Assembly (NCBI GenBank): GCA_023387935.1
Contig: JAEWHG010000131.1
Span: forward strand, 1 to 64,000
DNA: 64,000 nucleotides
Direction of reading: 5' to 3'
Source of the DNA: Bacillota bacterium
Lineage (GTDB): Bacteria > Bacillota > Clostridia > Peptostreptococcales > Natronincolaceae
The notes below the pieces were generated by a model, which saw only the letters and a program-made list of their open reading frames with translations, searched no databases and had not been told where the DNA came from. A program made the translations under genes and the position numbers. This document shows, in pieces, positions 38,823 to 48,178 of the stretch (positions are counted from its first letter, which is position 1; every line of letters begins with the position of its first letter).

Positions 38823-38852
38823 AAAAAGCCACCATTTAAATGGAGGCTTTTT
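38823..38852. terminator. Bidirectional terminator between the 54-aa gene and rpmB
   Basis: AAAAAGCC (38823-38830) pairs with GGCTTTTT (38845-38852), with an inner CCATT/AATGG helix. A and T runs on the two sides suit both converging genes. Confidence 0.85.
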
Positions 38853-38860
38853 TATATAAA

Positions 38861-39052
38861 TTATAAAGCTCTTTCAACTTTACCAGAACGTAGGCATCTT
38901 GTACAAACATTAATTCTTGTTGCTGTACCTTTTACTATTGCTCTAACTCTTCTTAAGTTAGGTTCCCAAGTTCTTCTGTTATGACGATTTGAGTGACTTA
39001 CCACATTACCTGAAACCTTACCTTTAGCACAAACCTCGCATACTCTTGCCAC
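38861..39052 (-). CDS. rpmB: 50S ribosomal protein L28
   Basis: A 63-residue protein starting MARVCEVCAKGKVSGN, with SHSNRHNRRTWEPNL and a second cysteine pair CTRCLRSGK. The two C-x2-C pairs mark the zinc-binding form of L28. GTG 39052 is the start because AAGGAGG stands 8 bases upstream. It is divergent from asp23 and fakA, a conserved Firmicute arrangement. Confidence 0.96.
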   Translation of the reverse strand: MARVCEVCAKGKVSGNVVSHSNRHNRRTWEPNLRRVRAIVKGTATRINVCTRCLRSGKVERAL

Positions 39053-39097
39053 TACGAACACCTCCTTTGAGCTTCGCTCATCCTCTAAAACATAATA

Positions 39098-39126
39098 ATA
39101 TTATCATACATAACATAAATTTGCAA
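39098..39126 (-). promoter_or_regulatory. Sigma-A promoter of rpmB
   Basis: Read on the minus strand: TTGCAA (39126-39121), a 17-base spacer, TAATAT (39103-39098). Confidence 0.6.
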
Positions 39127-39170
39127 TAATAATATTTAAATATAGGTAAAATACGGGGCTTTAAAGAAAA

Positions 39171-39179
39171 TTATCCACA
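39171..39179 (+). promoter_or_regulatory. Single DnaA-type box
   Basis: TTATCCACA is a perfect match to the DnaA 9-mer TTATNCACA, placed in the rpmB/asp23 divergent region. No second box was noticed nearby, so an origin is not implied. Confidence 0.4.
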
Positions 39180-39409
39180 GATTTCATTATAAATTTCAGT
39201 ATGAATATGGTTATTGTTGAACTATTTTTGTTAATCATATACAATATAGTATTATAATATGTTATTCTAGCTACCAAGATTTTTAAACTTAATATATAAT
39301 ATAGTATGTGACTTCTTTATATTTATGATGCTGATAAGATTTCATATACAATATTGCAGGTAAATTGGGGAATAAATATAAGATAGAATAAAATGAAGGA
39401 GGTTTTTTA

Positions 39410-39766
39410 ATGCCAGGAAAATTAATTACTCAGTTAGGTACAATTGTAATCGATGATCATGTTTTAACATCTATAGCCGGTGTTTCTGCCATGGAATGTT
39501 ATGGAGTAGTAGGTATGGCTGCTAAATCTGCTGCTGGAGGCCTTGTAGAGCTATTAAAACGAGAGCAATCTGGAAAAGGAGTAAAAGTGCACACCGAAGA
39601 AGATGAAATAACGATTGATATTTTCGTAATTGTAGAATTTGGTACCCGTATATCTGTAGTTGCAAATAATATCATAGAAAAAGTAAAATACAATATTGAA
39701 CACTTGACAGGAATGAACGTTAAAAAAGTAAATATTAATGTTCAAGGTGTCAGAGTTCAAAAGTAA
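39410..39766 (+). CDS. Asp23/Gls24 family envelope stress protein (YloU)
   Basis: A 118-residue protein with the family pattern GTIVIDDHVLTSIAGVSAME at the start, GVVGMA and VVANNIIEKVKYNIEHLTGM towards the end. Such proteins associate with the membrane under envelope stress in staphylococci. AAGGAGG precedes the ATG. The next gene, fakA, follows after 17 bases, as yloU-yloV in B. subtilis. Confidence 0.95.
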   Translation: MPGKLITQLGTIVIDDHVLTSIAGVSAMECYGVVGMAAKSAAGGLVELLKREQSGKGVKVHTEEDEITIDIFVIVEFGTRISVVANNIIEKVKYNIEHLTGMNVKKVNINVQGVRVQK

Positions 39767-39783
39767 CTTAAGGAGGACTAGTT

Positions 39784-41427
39784 GTGAAAATCGAATATAT
39801 TGATGGACAGCTTTTAAAGAAAATGATATTTTCTGGGGCCCAGTCTTTAGAAGTTAATAAAGAAATAGTTAATGCGCTTAACGTATTTCCTGTTCCAGAT
39901 GGTGACACGGGTACGAATATGTCTTTAACCATGCAATCAGCGGCTAAAGAAGTAAAGGGATTAAAATCTGATCTTTTAGAAGATGTAGCAAATGCTGCTG
40001 CAAATGGATCCTTAATGGGGGCTAGAGGTAATTCGGGTGTAATCTTATCCCAGCTTTTTAGAGGCTTTGCAAAGGGTGTGAAAGGCAAAACTCAAATTAA
40101 TACAAAGGATCTAGCAGAGGCACTTAAATCAGGGGCAGATACTGCGTATAAGGCCGTAATGAAACCAATAGAAGGTACTATTCTAACGGTTGCTAGAGAA
40201 AGTGCAGATGCAGCCTTACTACTTGCTAATAAAGAAAAAGATATTGTTACATTTATAGAGAAAGTCATTAAATATGCAGAAAAATCATTAAATAAAACGC
40301 CAGAATTACTTAAAGTTTTAAAGGATGCGGGTGTTGTTGATTCAGGTGGTAAAGGTTTAGTATATATATACTTAGGTGCATTAGGTGCAATAACTGGGAA
40401 TATGCCTTTGATAGAAACTGAAGAAGTAGTAAACAATAACCATGTTCACAATATGGAAGAAGTTAATGGAGAAATTGAATTTGGATATTGTACGGAGTTT
40501 ATTATTCGCTCTAATAATGCGGATACTAGTAAATTCAAGAAGACTATAGAAGGATACGGAGACTCAATGTTAGTAGTAGGCAATGATAGTGTTGTAAAGG
40601 TGCATATACATACGAATAATCCAGGTAAAGTATTAGAGCATGCTTTAGAGCTTGGACAATTAAGTGATATTAAAATAGATAATATGAGACTACAGCATAG
40701 ACATGAGGTTTTCAACCAAAGTGAAAACAAAAGTGATTTAAATACTGAAAACTCACCTGAAAAAGAAATTAAAAAATATGGTTTTATTACGGTGACAATG
40801 GGTGAGGGATTAACTAAAATATTTAAGGATTTTAATGTTGATCATGTTATTGAAGGCGGGCAAACTATGAATCCTAGTACAGAGGATTTTGTTAAGGCAA
40901 TTGATCATATTCATGCTGAAACAATATTTATTTTGCCTAACAATAGCAATATTTTTATGGCAGCAAATCAAGCTAAATCTATTTCAAGTAAAAATATTAT
41001 TGTTATCCCCTCTAAGTCTGTGCCACAAGGGCTCGCAGCACTACTAGGATTTAACTTTGAAGCTACTCCTGAAGAAAATGAAGATACAATGACGGAAGCT
41101 ATAAAAGAAGTTAAAACAGGCCAAGTTACTTATGCTGTTAGAGATACTAGCTTTAATGATATAGAAATACAAGAAGGTGATATATTAGGAATCGCGGATA
41201 GTGAAATAAAATCTTCAGGAAAAAATATTAAAGAAGTATCTTTAGAGCTCATTAATGAGATGATTACAGACGAAAGTGAAATAGTAACTATATTTTATGG
41301 ATCTGATATAGAGGAACAAGAAGCTGAAAATTTACTTGAAGAACTAACTAATAAATATGAAAATATAGATATTGAACTGTATTATGGCGGACAGCCGTTA
41401 TATTATTATATTTTTTCTGTTGAATAG
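39784..41427 (+). CDS. fakA: Fatty acid kinase catalytic subunit FakA (YloV)
   Basis: FakA phosphorylates fatty acids held by a FakB (DegV) partner; the acyl-phosphate then feeds PlsY/PlsX. The DhaL-type kinase domain has NVFPVPDGDTGTNMSLTM and GARGNSGVILSQLFRG; a middle domain and a C-terminal domain with YGGQPLYYYIFSVE follow. 547 residues is typical. GTG start, with AAGGAGG upstream. No fakB gene is visible in the window. Confidence 0.94.
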   Translation: MKIEYIDGQLLKKMIFSGAQSLEVNKEIVNALNVFPVPDGDTGTNMSLTMQSAAKEVKGLKSDLLEDVANAAANGSLMGARGNSGVILSQLFRGFAKGVKGKTQINTKDLAEALKSGADTAYKAVMKPIEGTILTVARESADAALLLANKEKDIVTFIEKVIKYAEKSLNKTPELLKVLKDAGVVDSGGKGLVYIYLGALGAITGNMPLIETEEVVNNNHVHNMEEVNGEIEFGYCTEFIIRSNNADTSKFKKTIEGYGDSMLVVGNDSVVKVHIHTNNPGKVLEHALELGQLSDIKIDNMRLQHRHEVFNQSENKSDLNTENSPEKEIKKYGFITVTMGEGLTKIFKDFNVDHVIEGGQTMNPSTEDFVKAIDHIHAETIFILPNNSNIFMAANQAKSISSKNIIVIPSKSVPQGLAALLGFNFEATPEENEDTMTEAIKEVKTGQVTYAVRDTSFNDIEIQEGDILGIADSEIKSSGKNIKEVSLELINEMITDESEIVTIFYGSDIEEQEAENLLEELTNKYENIDIELYYGGQPLYYYIFSVE

Positions 41428-41453
41428 GGAGGCAGCCTTGGCTGCCTCCCTTT
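41427..41453 (+). terminator. Terminator overlapping the fakA stop
   Basis: GGGAGGCAGCC (41427-41437) pairs perfectly with GGCTGCCTCCC (41440-41450), then TTT. The left arm starts in the TAG stop codon. The T run is short, yet the stem is very strong. Confidence 0.8.
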
Positions 41454-41481
41454 AACAATGATTATAACATTATGCTATAAT
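41452..41481 (+). promoter_or_regulatory. Sigma-A promoter of recG
   Basis: TTAACA (41452-41457), an 18-base spacer ending in ATGC, TATAAT (41476-41481). Confidence 0.5.
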
Positions 41482-41510
41482 AAAATAAAAAGATATTTGG
41501 AGTGTGTATT

Positions 41511-43577
41511 ATGGATATTTTAAATCAAGATATTCAGTATCTGAAGGGTGTTGGACCTAAAAAAGCATATTTATTAAAACGACTAAATATCAATACGATT
41601 AATGACATCATATGGCATGTTCCTAGGGATTACGAAGATAGAGGCAATATAAAGAAAATTAGTAATTTAAAAAACGGAGAAAAGGCCACTTTCTACGGTT
41701 TTATATGTGGAGAGGGTGATATATCGAAGCCCAAAAAAAATTTATCCTTAATAAAATTTAAAGTTAAAGATGAAACTGGATGGATTGAAGTAGTGTTTTT
41801 CAATAAAGTATATTTAAAAAAGGTCATAGTCTCTGGTCAAAGAGTCATGATTAATGGAGAAATCAAAAAAACTTATAAGGGACTTCAAGTAGTGAATCCA
41901 ATATTGGAAAAGGTTGATTCAGATGAAGAAGATAGCAGACGGGGTATCGTTCCAATATATCCATCCACTGAGGGATTAAGCCAAAATGAAATTATTAAAA
42001 TACAAAAGAATGTTGTTGAATTAGTTAAAGATTCTATTGAAGAATACTTGCCAAATGAAATTATTAAAAAATATAGACTGTGTGATATCAAATTTGCCAT
42101 TGAAAATATTCATTTCCCTAGATCGGTACAATCATTGAAAATAGCTAAATATAGATTGGTATTTGAAGAGTTCTTCTTTTTGCAGCTTGGGCTTTTGAAA
42201 ATAAAGAAATCTAATTTCAACGAGAAAAAGAGTGTTGCTCTTATTAACAGTAGTGGAATAAAGGAATTTATTCAAAAACTCCCATTTACACTAACGCCAG
42301 CCCAAGAGGATGTTTTAAAAGAAATATGTGAAGATTTAGAAAAAGATATACCTATGAATCGGCTTGTTCAAGGCGATGTTGGCTCTGGTAAAACTATTGT
42401 AGCAATAATATCACTATTAAAAGCTGTAATAAATGGATATCAAGGCGCCTTTATGGCTCCTACTGAAATATTGGCAGAACAGCATTATATGTCTTTAACA
42501 GAGTTATTAGAGCCTCTTGGCATAAAAATAGGACTTTTAGTAGGAAGTTTATCTAAAGGTGAGAAAAATAAAGTATTAAAAGAAGTTGAATCTGGAGAAA
42601 TTAATATAGTAGTTGGAACTCATGCATTGATTCAAGAGGGGGTTAATTTCTGTAATTTATCATTAGTAATTACAGATGAACAACATAGGTTTGGCGTAAG
42701 GCAGAGAGCAATACTTGCTAGCAAGGGACAGAATCCTCATATTTTAGTTATGACAGCTACCCCAATCCCCAGAACATTAGCATTAATACTATATGGAGAT
42801 TTAGATATCTCAATTATTGATCATTTACCACCAGGTAGAAAAAGTATAAAAACTTATAGTCGCACCTCTAATAAAAGAAATCAAATTTACAATTTTGTAA
42901 AGGGTCAGTTAGATCAAGGTAGACAAGCCTATGTAGTTTGCCCTCTAGTAGATGAATCTGAGACTATAGACGCCCAATCAGCCACAGAAATAGCTCGAGA
43001 ATTATCATATAACTTGTTAAATGGTTATAAAGTAGAACTTCTCCATGGAAAAATGTTACCAAGAGAGAAGGAGGAAATAATGGGGAATTTTAAAAAAGGG
43101 TTAATAGATACTTTAGTTTCTACTACTGTTATTGAAGTTGGAGTAAATGTTCCTAATGCAACAATTATGGTAGTAGAAAATGCGGAGAGATTCGGGCTAG
43201 CTCAACTACATCAGCTAAGAGGTAGAGTAGGAAGAGGAAACCATCAATCATACTGTATTTTGATAAATAACAGTAGAACTGAAATTTCTAAAGAACGTAT
43301 GGATATAATGGAGAAAACTACGGATGGTTTTATTATATCGGAAAAGGATTTAAAGCTTAGAGGACCGGGGGAGTTTTTTGGCACAAGACAACATGGATTA
43401 CCAGAGCTTAAGGTTGCCAATTTGTTTAAGCATATATCTATTTTAAAAGTAGTACAAAAGGAAATAGAGCGTATTGGGCAAATAGATTCAGAGCTAAAGT
43501 TAAGTGAGTATCCATTATTAAAAAGAAAGTTAGAAAAACAGCTTTTATTTTTAGAACAAGATTTACCCTTTAGTTAG
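41511..43577 (+). CDS. recG: ATP-dependent DNA helicase RecG
   Basis: RecG reverses stalled forks and processes Holliday junctions. The wedge/OB domain (FYGFICGEGDI) precedes the helicase core: GDVGSGKT (Walker A, near residue 287), DEQHRFGVRQR, TATPIPRTLA, and VIEVGVNVPNA, HQLRGRVGRG. ~688 residues is normal. ATG 41511 follows GGAG by 8 bases; an upstream GTG at 41502 overlaps that site. Confidence 0.97.
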   Translation: MDILNQDIQYLKGVGPKKAYLLKRLNINTINDIIWHVPRDYEDRGNIKKISNLKNGEKATFYGFICGEGDISKPKKNLSLIKFKVKDETGWIEVVFFNKVYLKKVIVSGQRVMINGEIKKTYKGLQVVNPILEKVDSDEEDSRRGIVPIYPSTEGLSQNEIIKIQKNVVELVKDSIEEYLPNEIIKKYRLCDIKFAIENIHFPRSVQSLKIAKYRLVFEEFFFLQLGLLKIKKSNFNEKKSVALINSSGIKEFIQKLPFTLTPAQEDVLKEICEDLEKDIPMNRLVQGDVGSGKTIVAIISLLKAVINGYQGAFMAPTEILAEQHYMSLTELLEPLGIKIGLLVGSLSKGEKNKVLKEVESGEINIVVGTHALIQEGVNFCNLSLVITDEQHRFGVRQRAILASKGQNPHILVMTATPIPRTLALILYGDLDISIIDHLPPGRKSIKTYSRTSNKRNQIYNFVKGQLDQGRQAYVVCPLVDESETIDAQSATEIARELSYNLLNGYKVELLHGKMLPREKEEIMGNFKKGLIDTLVSTTVIEVGVNVPNATIMVVENAERFGLAQLHQLRGRVGRGNHQSYCILINNSRTEISKERMDIMEKTTDGFIISEKDLKLRGPGEFFGTRQHGLPELKVANLFKHISILKVVQKEIERIGQIDSELKLSEYPLLKRKLEKQLLFLEQDLPFS

Positions 43578-43651
43578 AAAAATAATAAAACTAATAATTC
43601 TTAGGAAACTATTATGTGTAGTATAAAAGCTTTAATAAATATAAAAACATT

Positions 43652-43680
43652 TTGTTTACTAATAGGTAGTGTGCTAAAAT
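43652..43680 (+). promoter_or_regulatory. Sigma-A promoter of rsmD-coaD
   Basis: TTGTTT (43652-43657), 17 bases, TAAAAT (43675-43680), 28 bases before the rsmD ATG. Confidence 0.5.
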
Positions 43681-43708
43681 AAGTGTATAGTTAAGCTAGG
43701 AGGTATGT

Positions 43709-44269
43709 ATGAGAGTTATTTCAGGAAAAGCACGAGGACAAGCTTTAAGAGCACCTGAGGGTTTAAATACTAGACCAACCACTGACCGTGTAAAGGAGTC
43801 CATATTTAATATTATTCAGACAAGATTATATGATAGTATTATAATTGATTTATTTGCAGGAAGTGGGAATTTGGGTATTGAATCCTTGTCGAGAAATGCT
43901 AGTAAAGCATATTTTATAGATAATAATAAGAATAGTATTGAATCAATAAAAGAAAATCTTAAAAAGACTAAGTTAGAGAATGACTCCATAGTAATTCAGA
44001 TGGATGTAGTATCTGCTATGAAAAAGCTAAGCTTAGAAAATGTGAAGGCAAATATTATTTTTCTAGATCCGCCTTATTCTAAAGGGTTTGTAGCACCTAT
44101 TTTAAATGAAATCGTTTCATTGCAACTATTGGATAACGATGGAATCGTTATTGTTGAGCATAAGAAAACTGATGAAATTCCAGAAAGTATACATAACTTA
44201 CAAAAATATAGAACAAATCATTACGGAGATATAGCAGTTTCTTTTTATGAACTGAGAGAGGAGATATAA
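43709..44269 (+). CDS. rsmD: 16S rRNA (guanine-966-N2)-methyltransferase RsmD
   Basis: 186-residue SAM methyltransferase with VISGKARG, RPTTDRVKESIFNII, DLFAGSGNLGIE and the catalytic FLDPPYSKGF. AGGAGG precedes the ATG. Its stop is directly followed by the coaD ATG, the usual pairing. Confidence 0.96.
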   Translation: MRVISGKARGQALRAPEGLNTRPTTDRVKESIFNIIQTRLYDSIIIDLFAGSGNLGIESLSRNASKAYFIDNNKNSIESIKENLKKTKLENDSIVIQMDVVSAMKKLSLENVKANIIFLDPPYSKGFVAPILNEIVSLQLLDNDGIVIVEHKKTDEIPESIHNLQKYRTNHYGDIAVSFYELREEI

Positions 44270-44743
44270 ATGAAAATAGCAATTTATCCTGGCAGCTTTG
44301 ATCCAATTACTAATGGACACCTAGATATAGTTGAAAGAGCTTCTAAAATGTGTGATAAACTAATTGTATCTGTAATACATAATCCTAACAAGAATCCTTT
44401 ATTTACATTAGATGAAAGAAAGAAGTTAATCGAGGATGCTATAAAAGATTATCCAAATGTTTCAGTAGACTTTTTTTCAGGATTACTTATTGATTATGCA
44501 AAAAAAAGTAATGCTACAGCAATAATTAAAGGGTTAAGGGCCGTATCAGATTTTGAGTATGAGCTACAAATGGCGTTAATGAATCAAAGACTATGTCCAA
44601 GCATAGAAACTGTATTTTTGATGACGAATAAAGAATACTCTTTCTTGAGTTCTAGCTTAATTAAAGAAGTTGCTAAATTTGGTGGATGCATTAATGGTTT
44701 GGTTCCTGAAAATGTTCAAAAGGCAGTAATGAATAAGTTTTAA
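44270..44743 (+). CDS. coaD: Phosphopantetheine adenylyltransferase
   Basis: Fourth step of coenzyme A synthesis. The nucleotidyltransferase motif [13 protein letters not shown] and the later [16 protein letters not shown] and SSSLIKEVA blocks are intact; 157 residues is normal. It begins at the base after the rsmD stop, with GAGAGGAG within rsmD. Confidence 0.98.
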   Translation: MKIAIYPGSFDPITNGHLDIVERASKMCDKLIVSVIHNPNKNPLFTLDERKKLIEDAIKDYPNVSVDFFSGLLIDYAKKSNATAIIKGLRAVSDFEYELQMALMNQRLCPSIETVFLMTNKEYSFLSSSLIKEVAKFGGCINGLVPENVQKAVMNKF

Positions 44744-44777
44744 AACTAATTTTATTATATGTAAGGGGGATTATTTC

Positions 44778-45224
44778 GTGAGTGTACTAAGTTTTTTAGA
44801 AGAGTTAGAAGATATTATTGAAAGTGGTTCATCAATACCTTTTGCACAAAAAGTATTAGTGGATAAAAAAGAAATGCTAGAAATCATTAAAGAAATAAGA
44901 ATTAAGTTGCCAGATGAGGTTAAACAAGCTCAATGGATAAAAGAAGAAAGACAGCGTATTCTAGCAGAAGCACAGCAAGAAGCAGATACAATTTTAGAAG
45001 AGGCAAATAATCATATTCTATCAATGATTGATCAAAGTGAAATAACAAAGCAAGCTAATAATAGAGCTGAAGAAATAATTGCCCATGCACAAAGTAATGC
45101 TAAAGAAATGCGGTTAGGAGCAAAGGATTATGTTGATACTTTATTAGAATCGCTACAAGAAAATTTAGTAGAGTTAGTTACTACTGTAAAAGAAAATAGA
45201 GATGAAATAAGAGGGATGAAGTAG
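44778..45224 (+). CDS. Coiled-coil protein, V-ATPase subunit H/DivIVA-like
   Basis: The 148-residue protein is mainly one long charged helix (residues ~40-115, with ERQRILAEAQQEADTILEEA), preceded by a short helical start SVLSFLEELEDIIESGS. It resembles the small ATPase-like or DivIVA-like proteins that follow coaD in Clostridia. There is no membrane segment. The GTG start follows AGGGGGA. Its stop lies in the loop of a terminator shared with the convergent ylbJ. Function unknown. Confidence 0.75.
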   Translation: MSVLSFLEELEDIIESGSSIPFAQKVLVDKKEMLEIIKEIRIKLPDEVKQAQWIKEERQRILAEAQQEADTILEEANNHILSMIDQSEITKQANNRAEEIIAHAQSNAKEMRLGAKDYVDTLLESLQENLVELVTTVKENRDEIRGMK

Positions 45225-45246
45225 GTATTTCTTCATCCCTTTTTTT
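45213..45246. terminator. Shared terminator of two convergent genes
   Basis: GGGATGAAG (45213-45221) pairs perfectly with CTTCATCCC (45231-45239), then seven T. The + strand gene stops in its loop (45222-45224) and ylbJ on the minus strand stops in its right arm (45235-45233), so both coding ends form the hairpin. Confidence 0.88.
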
Positions 45247-46540
45247 GAAAATAATTATGTAACTTTAATGTAGCAGAAGTTAATAAAGAAACAATTAGTA
45301 GACTGATTAAAACAGAAAGAAATAATTCAATAGATAGTTTGCAATTAAATAAAAATCTTTTATGAATACTGATCTCTTGATAAGTATTATATACAGGAAT
45401 TATTAAAACTAAAAACCTACTGAAAATTGGGTAAATAATGTAAGCTATTATTGATGAAAAAGTTGCATGTAGGACTTTAGAAAAAATATATAAAGAGGAG
45501 TCTATGTCAGTTTCCCCAATAATACTTGAAACTTGTGCATGTATAGAAAATCCACTCCACCCTATTATAAAGCTTGCTATTGCAATTTTAGTACGTAGGT
45601 CTATGCCGATACTATCAGCTGCCATTTTAGTTCCAATTGTTACTTCGAAGAGTCCTATAATAAAGGAACGAATAATAGATGGTGATATTTTAAAAGGCAT
45701 CAATAATGTAGATATGGCCGATGCAATAACATCTATTATACTTAGAATCTCTAGCATCCGAATAACAACAGCGAATAACACAATAAATCCTCCAACCATG
45801 AAAATTGTATTGAATGAGTTTCTTACAGCATCGCCAAGAATTATTCCTATAGATACATTATTACCTTCACTTTTGGATAGATGGATGAAAGCTCTTTTAA
45901 ACAAAAAAGTTCTTTCTTTACCACATTTGTAATTATCATAAGATCTTTTATAAAAGCTGAAAATTATGCCTACTAGAATAGCTCCAATATAGTGAGCGGT
46001 TACAATGAGCATGCCTATCTTTGAAGATCGAAACATTCCTACGGATACAGATCCTATCATAAATAAAGGGCCAGAAGTGCTACAAAATGATAGTAGTCTT
46101 TGCGCTTCTATTTTGCTTAATATATTATCTGAACGGAGCTTGGAAACGATTTTAGCTCCCACAGGATAGCCTGACGTAATGCTCATTGCAAAAGCAAAGG
46201 ATCCTTCGCCAGGAACATTAAATAGTGGTCTCATTATTGGCTCTAATAGCACACCTAAAAATTTAACTACCCCTAGATTAATTAAAATTTCTGACCCTAT
46301 AAAGAAGGGAAGAAGGGCAGGTACAACTAATGTAGACCATACTATTAGTCCATTATAAGCGGCATCAACAGCTTCGCCAGGATATATGATAATAGTGATT
46401 ACAAGGAATATTACAATGAATACTATAAAATAGTAAGATAGGTTTCCATATGAATTACTACGATAAAATTTTCTATATAATATTAGAATAAAAAAAAATA
46501 CGATTAAAAGGCTCAATATTATTAAAAAATCTGAAAGCAT
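45233..46540 (-). CDS. ylbJ: Sporulation integral membrane protein YlbJ
   Basis: A 435-residue protein with ~8-10 membrane helices and nucleoside-recognition (gate) domain features: GLIVWSTLVVPALLPFF, SGYPVGAKIV and SFCSTSGPLFMIG. YlbJ is required for spore formation in B. subtilis and is sigma-E controlled there. The ATG has AGGAGG 7 bases upstream. I did not find a clear sigma-E promoter in the 171 bases between it and tmcAL. Confidence 0.93.
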   Translation of the reverse strand: MLSDFLIILSLLIVFFFILILYRKFYRSNSYGNLSYYFIVFIVIFLVITIIIYPGEAVDAAYNGLIVWSTLVVPALLPFFIGSEILINLGVVKFLGVLLEPIMRPLFNVPGEGSFAFAMSITSGYPVGAKIVSKLRSDNILSKIEAQRLLSFCSTSGPLFMIGSVSVGMFRSSKIGMLIVTAHYIGAILVGIIFSFYKRSYDNYKCGKERTFLFKRAFIHLSKSEGNNVSIGIILGDAVRNSFNTIFMVGGFIVLFAVVIRMLEILSIIDVIASAISTLLMPFKISPSIIRSFIIGLFEVTIGTKMAADSIGIDLRTKIAIASFIIGWSGFSIHAQVSSIIGETDIDSSLYIFSKVLHATFSSIIAYIIYPIFSRFLVLIIPVYNTYQEISIHKRFLFNCKLSIELFLSVLISLLIVSLLTSATLKLHNYFQKKG

Positions 46541-46711
46541 AGTTTTCCTCCTAGATGAAAAATATTATATTTTATAAATTAAGTAATTGTGTAGTAGATG
46601 AACAGTTTATTAAAATAAGCTGCACAATTTACATAAGTCTATATTAATATATATTTTACAAGTAAGAGGGTTATTCATTGTTGGTTGCATACGATCTAAT
46701 TATTTAATTAC

Positions 46712-47980
46712 TTATTCTTTTTCGTAATATGGACTAAGAACATAATCTAGCTGCCCTTTGATATGAAACTGTTTTTTGAATCCTAAAGAATAGATATTTG
46801 TTGAGCGAATATCTATATCTAACATTTTTTGAGCAGCTATATTTTGTGGGTTATAATGCTTCAAATTAGATATTATTGGTATTTTAGATGTTGATTTTAA
46901 GTTTTTTAGTATTTCTCTTCCTTTGTGATTAAATGCAAGGATACGAGCATATTGAGGGCCTCCACTCTTATTAAAATATAAAATATCATCCTTTTTAATA
47001 TTTAATAAAATATGAATTAAAATACGTTGGATTCTTGTCAAGGTATATCGTTTGCTTTTAATGCAATTATAAAGCTCGTCCAATGTATTTGCGTTATTTG
47101 AGCATGTATAGATTTTATTTTCTAACCCTTCCACTACATCAAAAACATTTTTCATATCATCTAAATTACTTCGTCTTAATATGGCTAATATGGCTTGCTG
47201 AAAATCTGTATGAAAAATAGGCGCCATATCTTTATCTATAGAAGCAGATAAAATATTAAAAGTATTTTCAGGGACAACGGAACTAATTTCCATTAGATCC
47301 TTTTTATTAAAAAGATGCTCCCTAATTGCAGTAGCACTTGCAATATCAGAATTACTGATATCTTTACTGTGATAGTGTGCAGATTTTCTTAATATAGTAT
47401 AGGGTATAATTGAACTGTTAAGATGCTTAAGGGCTTTTAAATATTCAATACCTAAAATATTGTTAGGATTTTTCATAATACTACTTATTAAATTTAAGTT
47501 TTCTTCATTATATCCTTTTACTTCTTTAAAATATTGAACTATAGCCATAGACCTAGCAACAGGAAATGTAGAACCTAAGTTAATGCAACTCTTTAATATT
47601 TCTTCAAATTCAGAAGAAGGATTTGTTAGCACATCAACAATTTCAAACAATATATTCATATTTCCAATTTCACTACCAAAGCTAATGCATTCAACAACGC
47701 CTAAATTATCAAGTAAGCTGATAGCTCCATATGCAAATAACTCTGCGGTGGCACATGCATAGGGTGTAGGGATTTCAATCACTAAGTCTACACCGGATTT
47801 TACTGCCATTTTAGCTCGTTCCCATTTATGAATTATGGCAGGTTCTCCTCTTTGTAAAAAATTACCACTCATTACTGCGATGGTATGTGTAGCGCCAGTA
47901 AGTTGCTTAGATTTTTTTAAATGGTATAAGTGCCCATTGTGGAAAGGATTATATTCTGTAATTAGACCTAAAATTTTCAT
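46712..47980 (-). CDS. tmcAL: tRNA(Met) cytidine acetate ligase TmcAL (YlbM)
   Basis: Activates acetate with ATP and acetylates C34 of elongator tRNA-Met. The HxGH nucleotidyltransferase motif lies in [14 protein letters not shown]; then [29 protein letters not shown] and the [14 protein letters not shown] segment ([10 protein letters not shown]). 422 residues is typical. The start has GGAGG upstream. The next gene, divergent, is ackA, whose product also handles acetate; this is the usual neighbourhood. Confidence 0.95.
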   Translation of the reverse strand: MKILGLITEYNPFHNGHLYHLKKSKQLTGATHTIAVMSGNFLQRGEPAIIHKWERAKMAVKSGVDLVIEIPTPYACATAELFAYGAISLLDNLGVVECISFGSEIGNMNILFEIVDVLTNPSSEFEEILKSCINLGSTFPVARSMAIVQYFKEVKGYNEENLNLISSIMKNPNNILGIEYLKALKHLNSSIIPYTILRKSAHYHSKDISNSDIASATAIREHLFNKKDLMEISSVVPENTFNILSASIDKDMAPIFHTDFQQAILAILRRSNLDDMKNVFDVVEGLENKIYTCSNNANTLDELYNCIKSKRYTLTRIQRILIHILLNIKKDDILYFNKSGGPQYARILAFNHKGREILKNLKSTSKIPIISNLKHYNPQNIAAQKMLDIDIRSTNIYSLGFKKQFHIKGQLDYVLSPYYEKE

Positions 47981-48081
47981 AGTACCTCCAAAAAGTTTTA
48001 TATTATTATTTTAATAAATAATACTGATTTTGGTAAGACTTAAAATTAAATATTAATTTATTAAAAAAATGTTAAAAAAAC

Positions 48082-48110
48082 TTGAAAATATCATAATAAT
48101 TTATTATGAT
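48082..48110 (+). promoter_or_regulatory. Sigma-A promoter of ackA with overlapping palindrome
   Basis: TTGAAA (48082-48087), 17 bases, TATGAT (48105-48110). A 9-3-9 perfect inverted repeat (ATCATAATA at 48090-48098, TATTATGAT at 48102-48110) fills the spacer and the -10 element, the right place for a repressor. It does not fit the Rex, CcpA or PerR patterns that I know. Confidence 0.6.
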
Positions 48111-48178
48111 TGATATGTTACAGTTTTATGTTATACAAAATACATAGAATATATATATAAAAACAAGGAGGGTATTCA

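Larger units (their letters stand above)
39062..39409. other. 348-base divergent intergenic region, rpmB and asp23
   Basis: The region holds the rpmB promoter on the minus strand, a small GAGC/GCTC hairpin just before the rpmB ribosome site (39070-39080), one DnaA-type 9-mer and very AT-rich DNA. A possible + strand promoter for asp23 (TTGTTA at 39228, TATAAT at 39253) has a 19-base spacer and is uncertain. No gene is seen. Confidence 0.55.

Noticed and set aside
39062..39409. AT-rich divergent region with a DnaA box considered as a replication origin
   Set aside because: Only one box was seen and neither dnaA nor dnaN is nearby.
45504..45932. 142-codon plus-strand frame inside ylbJ
   Set aside because: Antisense to ylbJ membrane helices, with no ribosome site; ylbJ is well conserved on the other strand.
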